Positions 21,701-25,194 of a DNA stretch of 25,194 nt are shown one piece after another. This stretch comes from VRUE01 sp963748075 (GTDB lineage Bacteria; Actinomycetota; Thermoleophilia; Solirubrobacterales; 70-9). The first letter of the stretch is position 1, and the number at the start of each line of letters is the position of its first letter. Under the pieces are notes generated by a model that was given only the letters and a program-made list of their open reading frames with translations, made no database searches and was not told the origin of the DNA. A program made the translations under genes and the position numbers. The stretch is from the NCBI GenBank assembly GCA_963748075.1, contig CAVVHQ010000036.1, positions 1-25,194 of the forward strand, given 5' to 3'.

Positions 21701-22094
21701 CGTCCACCGGCGCGTCGCCGCCGCCCGCGCGCCGGGCGAGCTGCGGGCGATCCGCGACGAGCTGAGCGACCGCTTCGGGCCGCTGCCGCCGCAGGCCGAG
21801 AACCTGCTGGCCTTGCAGCGGGCGCGGATCGAGCTGCGCCTGGCCGGGGCGAGCAGCGTCGAGCTGCGCGGCGGGCGGCTCAGCGTGGTCGGGGTCGAGC
21901 TCGATTCCGAAGGCGCGACGGCGCTGCGCGAGCGGCTCGAGGGGGCTCTATACGAGTGGCGGGAGCAGACCGCCTCGGTCCGCGTGCCCGACGATCCAGA
22001 GGCCAGATTGGCCGCCGTGCTGGCGATGGCGGAGGCGTTGCGCGAGGCTGGCCGCTCGCCAATGGTCGGAAAAGATATGCTCCCAGCCCCGTGA
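18702..22094 (+). CDS. mfd: transcription-repair coupling factor
   Basis: The 1130-aa Mfd removes RNA polymerase stalled at DNA damage and recruits UvrABC. In order it has the UvrB-like N-terminal region (about 20-330, with RVRLYPSRGTGYAS and RGGILDAFPATEE) and the RNA-polymerase-interacting domain (LRVGDHVVHEDHGVARFAGF near 455-475, then YLYLEYKGEDRVYVP). The SF2 translocase follows: Walker A GDVGFGKTE near 605-613, TTILAQQH, DEEQRFG near 706, LSATPIPRTLQ near 730, QIRGRVGRSRERAFAYLL near 875. The C-terminal domain resembles the UvrA-binding inhibitory region. Length is normal and the frame is uninterrupted. The ATG at 18702 follows repeat A2 and a TAACCT hexamer. The stop overlaps the parvulin GTG start (GTGA). 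Confidence 0.96.
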   Translation: MSLQPLLEIAAEDERLQALGARLREAGGDGTETVPASATLRPLLLATLLEDERGLAGRPALLVGADDRSARDLAADLRAYLAPRRVRLYPSRGTGYASHVIPPPHLVGLRIDALEALRGDEDAVVVASATALAEAVPDASLRPAGFSLSVGEEIDLDGAARDLLAAGYQRVEQVTERGQFALRGGILDAFPATEERAVRIELFGDEIESMRWFSTFTQRSLGDAERVELAPAAELDLEHRELAELAAIEATEKGEEAPSPVEVLPLEHFGAPLDFVPERAATILVAPEEIEPALRDHWEDATAAMHADDARHLYVEVTAPLSARAVLALTGTGDMEEDAFRASRAESPARSIGEAEAELEKLVRSGYRTVVAFDSRGEAERSRYGLERLDASLLDGGRLSAEPGLAFAEARLREGFVSPELRLAVYPFRRLVHRRRRAAEPAAAAGRGRLAFSDLRVGDHVVHEDHGVARFAGFETRQVGGVTRDYLYLEYKGEDRVYVPTDQLAKLSRYVGAGAEPALSALGGKRWENVKARARRAAGALAGELLNLYAERRTRKGHPFPPDGEWQLQMEAAFPYRETADQVEAIEAVKGDMESEQPMDRLLCGDVGFGKTEVALRAAVKAASDGKQTMMLAPTTILAQQHFGTFRERLADLPFTLDWVSRLRKPADVKEVLRRFEAGEVDVLIGTHRLLSRDVRASDLGLLIVDEEQRFGVKQKELLRQLKLKVDVLALSATPIPRTLQISLAGLRDISTIETPPEGRRPVRTYVGPYDEDLVQRAIERELERDGQVFFLHNRIETLPEVAERLRSLAPQARIAVAHGQMEEAELEETMMRFLRGEADCLATTTIIESGLDIPTANTLIVERADRLGLAQAYQIRGRVGRSRERAFAYLLYPSPQALTEEAAARLSTLADHTELGSGFKIAMRDLDIRGAGDLLGDEQSGHVAAVGFELYCQMIDEAVAEAGAAGEGGEEAPEPLRFDVPVDAYLPASFIPFEAAKIDVHRRVAAARAPGELRAIRDELSDRFGPLPPQAENLLALQRARIELRLAGASSVELRGGRLSVVGVELDSEGATALRERLEGALYEWREQTASVRVPDDPEARLAAVLAMAEALREAGRSPMVGKDMLPAP

Positions 22095-23515
22095 GTTCGG
22101 ACCAGGGCAGGAGACGCACGAGCGGCAAAGGCGGGGGCGGCGCCCCCGGGGTCGTGGCTGCGCGCCGCCTCGGCCTGATCGCGTTCGGGGCCGCCTTCGT
22201 CGCCCTCTTCGTGATCGTCGCGATCGCCGAGGGCATCGGCCACCCCGGCGTGCCCTCCGGAGCCGTCGCCTACGTCGAAGACGCCCCGGCAGGCCGCGGC
22301 GAAGTCACCAAGGCCGACTTCCGGCGCGGGCTCGCCCAGGTGGCTGCCCAGTCGGGCCAGAAACAGGCGCCGAAACCGGGCAGCAAACAGTACGCGGAAC
22401 TGAAGGAATCGACGCTGAACACCCTGCTCGAACCGATCTGGCTGGAGGGGCTGGGCGAAGAACTGGGGATCACCGTGAGCGACAAGGAAGTCGCCAAAGA
22501 ATTCAAGAAACTGAAAAGCGAAAACTTCAAAACCCAGGCCGAATACAAGAAATTCCTCAAGCAGTCCAACTTCACGCAGGCCGACGTCGACGAACGGGTC
22601 AAGCTGCAGATCGTCAGCACCAAAGTCCAGGAACAGCTGAAAGAAGAAGTCCCCGCACCGAGCAAGAGCGAAGTCGAGGACTACTACGAAGCGGCGAAGC
22701 CGACCCAGTTCACGCAGAAAGAAACCCGCGACGTCCGGGTGATCGTCAACAAAAATCGCAAGAAGGCGAAAGCAGCGCGCGAGGCGCTGAGCAAGGACGA
22801 CACGGCGAAGAACTGGAGCAAGGTCGCCAAGAAGTACTCGGAAGAACCGACGACGAGCCAAAGCGGCGGCCTGCGCAAAGGCGCGACCGAAGAATCGCTC
22901 GAAGAACCGCTCGGCGCGGCGGTCTTCGGCACTCCCGAAGGCCAGGTCGAAGGCCCGCTCAAGACCGGACAGGGCTACACCGTGTTCGAGGTCGAGAACT
23001 CGACCCCGGGAAGCGTCCAGGAACTGAAAACGGTCGAAGCGCAGATCGAAAGCACCCTGGCCCAGCGGGCCGAACAGGAATACTTCAGCTCCTACGTCGC
23101 GGGCTTCAACGCGAAGTGGACCGCCCGCACCTTCTGCGCCTCCGGCTACGTGACCGAACGCTGCGCCAACTTCGAGGCCTCGGGCCACCCCTCGACGGCG
23201 CCGGAAGCGTGCTACGAAGCGAACCCGAAAGGCGGCTTGCCGGAAGCCTGCCCGGCCCCCGTCTTCCAGCTGGTCCCGGCGCTGCCGGGCACGGTGACGC
23301 CGCTCGAACCGCGGGGCGAACCGCTGGCGCAGCGGCCGCGGCCGGCCGGTGGGGAAGAAGAAGGCGAAGGAGCGGGCGGGGCGCTGCCGGAAGGCCTCGT
23401 GCCCGAAGGAGCGGCGCCGCCCGAAGAAGGGGCGCCCGAAGAAGCGCCGCCCCCCGAAGAACCCCCGGCCGAAGAACCCCCGGCCGAAGAAGCGCCCGGC
23501 GAAGAATCCGAATAG
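22091..23515 (+). CDS. membrane-anchored parvulin-type peptidyl-prolyl isomerase
   Basis: The 474-aa product has a basic N-terminus, one transmembrane segment (about 28-48, GLIAFGAAFVALFVIVAIAE) and no lipobox, so it is probably anchored with its bulk outside the cell. Residues about 70-190 resemble the helical chaperone part of SurA/PrsA-like proteins. About 213-303 is the parvulin domain (RDVRVIV, WSKVAKKYSEEP, SQSGGLRKGA, GQVEGPLKTGQGYTVFEV). A segment with four Cys (near 350-390) follows, then a Pro/Glu-rich repetitive tail. It should help fold secreted proteins. The GTG at 22091 overlaps the mfd stop; upstream open frame is mfd coding. Codon use is odd: by hand count Glu is GAA more than 50 times and GAG about 7, while neighbours use GAG almost exclusively. 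Confidence 0.88.
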   Translation: MSSDQGRRRTSGKGGGGAPGVVAARRLGLIAFGAAFVALFVIVAIAEGIGHPGVPSGAVAYVEDAPAGRGEVTKADFRRGLAQVAAQSGQKQAPKPGSKQYAELKESTLNTLLEPIWLEGLGEELGITVSDKEVAKEFKKLKSENFKTQAEYKKFLKQSNFTQADVDERVKLQIVSTKVQEQLKEEVPAPSKSEVEDYYEAAKPTQFTQKETRDVRVIVNKNRKKAKAAREALSKDDTAKNWSKVAKKYSEEPTTSQSGGLRKGATEESLEEPLGAAVFGTPEGQVEGPLKTGQGYTVFEVENSTPGSVQELKTVEAQIESTLAQRAEQEYFSSYVAGFNAKWTARTFCASGYVTERCANFEASGHPSTAPEACYEANPKGGLPEACPAPVFQLVPALPGTVTPLEPRGEPLAQRPRPAGGEEEGEGAGGALPEGLVPEGAAPPEEGAPEEAPPPEEPPAEEPPAEEAPGEESE

Positions 23516-23541
23516 CCGCGCCCGCCGCCGACGCCCGTCGA

Positions 23542-23547
23542 TAGACT
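23542..23547 (+). promoter_or_regulatory. putative -10 hexamer for eno
   Basis: TAGACT lies 9 bases before the eno GTG at 23557 and no Shine-Dalgarno intervenes, as before several other genes here. Confidence 0.4.
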
Positions 23548-23556
23548 GCCGCGCCC

Positions 23557-24855
23557 GTGAGCGCCATCGCCTCCATCCGCGCCCGCCAGATCCTCGACTC
23601 GCGCGGCAACCCGACGGTCGAGGTCGAGGTCGCGCTGGAGTCGGGTGCCGTCGGCCGCGCCGCGGTGCCCTCGGGGGCCTCGACCGGCGAGTTCGAGGCG
23701 GTCGAGCTGCGCGACGGCGGCGAGGCCTGGGCGGGGAAGGGCGTCTCCCGGGCGGTCGCCAACGTCAACGAGGAGATCGCCGCGGCGCTGACCGGCGCGC
23801 GCGCCGCCGAGCAGGGGGCGCTCGACGAGACGATGATCGAGCTGGACGGGACGCCGAACAAGGGCCGGCTCGGGGCCAACGCGATCCTCGGCGTCTCGCT
23901 GGCCGCCGCCAAGGCCGCCGCGGCCGATTCCGGCCAGCCGCTCTACCGCTACCTGGCCGAGCTGTACGGGGGCGGCGAGCCGACCCTGCTGCCGGTGCCG
24001 ATGATGAACGTGCTCAACGGCGGCGCCCACGCCGACAACTCGGTCGACTTCCAGGAGTTCATGGTGGTGCCCGCCGGGGCCCCGAGCTTCTCCGAGTGCC
24101 TGCGGATCGGCGCCGAGGTCTTCCACGCGCTGAAGAGGAGCCTCGCCTCGCAGGGGTTCTCGACCGCGGGCGGCGACGAGGGGGGCTTCGCCCCGAACCT
24201 CGACTCCAACGAGGCCGCCCTGCAGGCCGTCCTGGCGGGCGCCGAGGCGGCCGGCCACGAGCCCGGCGCCGACGTCTTCATCGCCCTCGACCCGGCGGCC
24301 AGCGAGGTCTACGAGGACGGCGCCTACGTGCTCGAGCACGAGGGCCGCACGCTCTCCTCCGAGCAGATGGCCGCCTACTGGGAGGACGCCTGCTCGCGCT
24401 ACCCGATCGTCTCGCTCGAGGACGGCATGGACGAGGAGGACTGGGACGGCTGGAAGCATCTCACCGAGCGGCTCGGCGACCGGGTCCAGCTGGTCGGCGA
24501 CGACCTCTTCGTCACCAACCCGGAGCGGCTGCGTCGCGGGATCGAGCTCGGGGTTGGCAACTCGATCCTCGTCAAGGTCAACCAGATCGGCACCCTGACC
24601 GAGACCCTGGAGGCGATCCGGATGGCCCGCGAGGCCGGCTACACGACGGTCATCTCGCACCGTTCGGGCGAGACCGAGGACACGACGATCGCCGACCTGG
24701 CGGTGGCCACCAGCGCCGGCCAGATCAAGACCGGCGCCCCGTCGCGCTCCGACCGCGTCGCCAAGTACAACCGGCTGCTGCGCATAGAGGAGGAATTGGG
24801 ATCCGCGGCCGAGTTCCCAGGCCTGAAAGCATTCGCCCGAGCCGCCGTCGGGTGA
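23557..24855 (+). CDS. eno: enolase (phosphopyruvate hydratase)
   Basis: The 432-aa enzyme interconverts 2-phosphoglycerate and phosphoenolpyruvate in glycolysis. All hallmark segments are present: ARQILDSRGNPTVEVEV at the N-terminus, VPSGASTGEFEAVELRD, LGANAILGVSLA, NVLNGGAHADNSVDFQEFM near 148-166, GDEGGFAPNL near 207 (catalytic Glu), the metal ligands in IALDPAASE, SLEDGMDEEDWDGW and GDDLFVTNPERL, then LVKVNQIGTLTET (catalytic Lys) near 335 and the signature SHRSGETEDTTIADLAV near 366. Length is typical. The start is GTG 23557. It lies 41 bases after the parvulin gene and ahead of an FtsB/DivIC-like gene, the usual actinobacterial neighbour. Confidence 0.97.
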   Translation: MSAIASIRARQILDSRGNPTVEVEVALESGAVGRAAVPSGASTGEFEAVELRDGGEAWAGKGVSRAVANVNEEIAAALTGARAAEQGALDETMIELDGTPNKGRLGANAILGVSLAAAKAAAADSGQPLYRYLAELYGGGEPTLLPVPMMNVLNGGAHADNSVDFQEFMVVPAGAPSFSECLRIGAEVFHALKRSLASQGFSTAGGDEGGFAPNLDSNEAALQAVLAGAEAAGHEPGADVFIALDPAASEVYEDGAYVLEHEGRTLSSEQMAAYWEDACSRYPIVSLEDGMDEEDWDGWKHLTERLGDRVQLVGDDLFVTNPERLRRGIELGVGNSILVKVNQIGTLTETLEAIRMAREAGYTTVISHRSGETEDTTIADLAVATSAGQIKTGAPSRSDRVAKYNRLLRIEEELGSAAEFPGLKAFARAAVG

Positions 24856-24860
24856 AGGAA

Positions 24861-24877
24861 TGCGGCCTTCGGCCGCA
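24861..24877. terminator. small hairpin between eno and the ftsB-like gene
   Basis: TGCGGCC and GGCCGCA form seven perfect pairs around TTC, followed by AAATTA on the plus strand. It starts 5 bases after the eno stop. Lacking a U-tract it may only attenuate; it could also tune expression of the downstream cell-division gene. Confidence 0.35.
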
Positions 24878-24888
24878 AATTAGCGGAC

Positions 24889-25194
24889 ATGGCATCCCGT
24901 GCCCGCAGCCGGACGGCACCCAAGTCGCGCCGCAGCGCATCCCGTCCCACCGCAACCCGGCCAAAGAGGCGCCCGGCGGCCCGCCGCAGGCCGGCCGCCC
25001 GGCGCGGCGCCAGCCGCATCCGCTGGGACCGGGTCGGGCGGATCGCCCTCACCCTGGTGCTGGCCGCCGTCCTCTACTCCTACCTCAACCCGGCGATCGA
25101 CTTCGTCAAGACCTACACGGCGACCGGCGCGGCCAAGGCCGAGTTCCACGAGGTGCTCAGAGAGAACAAGCGCCTCCACAAACGAGTCCAGACG
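24889..25194 (+). CDS. FtsB/DivIC-family septum formation initiator (partial)
   Basis: The frame runs from ATG 24889 off the end of the window (102 codons seen). The first ~45 residues are very rich in Arg, Pro, Ala and Ser, a cytosolic basic tail. A single transmembrane segment follows at about 51-66 (IALTLVLAAVLYSYLN), then the beginning of an extracytoplasmic coiled coil (AKAEFHEVLRENKRLHKRV). This topology and the position right after eno match FtsB/DivIC proteins, which link FtsQ and FtsL in the divisome. The C-terminal half is missing, so the identification rests on topology and gene order. AT-rich sequence and a hairpin lie just upstream; no clear ribosome-binding site. Confidence 0.75.
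   Translation, partial: MASRARSRTAPKSRRSASRPTATRPKRRPAARRRPAARRGASRIRWDRVGRIALTLVLAAVLYSYLNPAIDFVKTYTATGAAKAEFHEVLRENKRLHKRVQT

Noticed and set aside
18519..21707. A 1062-codon open frame on the minus strand
   Set aside because: It is the antisense shadow of mfd. The product is repetitive Arg/Gly/Asp/Val-rich sequence without family motifs, as expected in a GC-rich genome.
23437..23505. Tandem repeats at the end of the parvulin gene
   Set aside because: They encode a simple Pro/Glu-rich tail in frame; this is ordinary low-complexity coding sequence rather than a CRISPR or iteron array.

Overview
The window is a GC-rich, gene-dense stretch of bacterial chromosome. Gene content and order (tatD-ksgA-ispE, glmU-prs, rplY-pth, mfd, a parvulin gene, eno, an ftsB/divIC-like gene) match the conserved actinobacterial housekeeping block. 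A DUF6159-like membrane protein, a DedA-PAP2 fusion and a two-domain L25 with a long acidic tail suggest class Thermoleophilia (Solirubrobacterales-like). That placement is inferred from remembered family context, not from a search.

Layout. 1-2600: tatD, ksgA and ispE (DNA processing, 16S rRNA methylation, isoprenoid synthesis). 2597-5605: a DedA-PAP2 membrane protein, a small two-helix membrane protein and a PucR/CdaR-type regulator. 5606-7294: an unknown 80-aa protein, a minus-strand tRNA-Gln(TTG), an HNH nuclease and an HdeD-like membrane protein. 7295-7707: a gene-free stretch filled with long palindromic repeats. 7708-10970: glmU (reading frame broken), prs and a glycerophosphodiesterase. 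11025-13338: two minus-strand genes, DUF6159 and an ABC1/UbiB-like kinase. 13398-16493: rplY, pth, a crotonase-fold protein and an NAD-dependent epimerase. 16550-18570: an OafA-like acyltransferase-SGNH gene shattered by frameshifts. 18702-25194: mfd, a secreted or anchored parvulin isomerase, enolase and the start of an FtsB/DivIC-like cell-division protein.

The genes are mostly independent housekeeping functions. Tight coupling is seen at tatD-ksgA (3 bp), ispE-dedA (ATGA), rplY-pth (5 bp), pth-crotonase (ATGA) and mfd-parvulin (GTGA). Many first genes have a TANNNT-like hexamer 6-10 bp before the start codon and no Shine-Dalgarno, which suggests leaderless transcription.

I see no defence system, prophage, CRISPR or transposase. 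The most unusual content is a set of palindromic elements. Family A is a pair of 107-bp indel-free copies with compensatory changes in the terminal stem, one before ispE and one before mfd. Family B is a pair of long hairpins between hdeD and glmU that share a 27-bp core but have different, self-complementary outer arms. A 39-bp near-perfect palindrome sits in frame inside ispE. Two sharply bounded clusters of frameshifts (glmU 5' half; acyltransferase) look more like local sequence error than ordinary gene decay.
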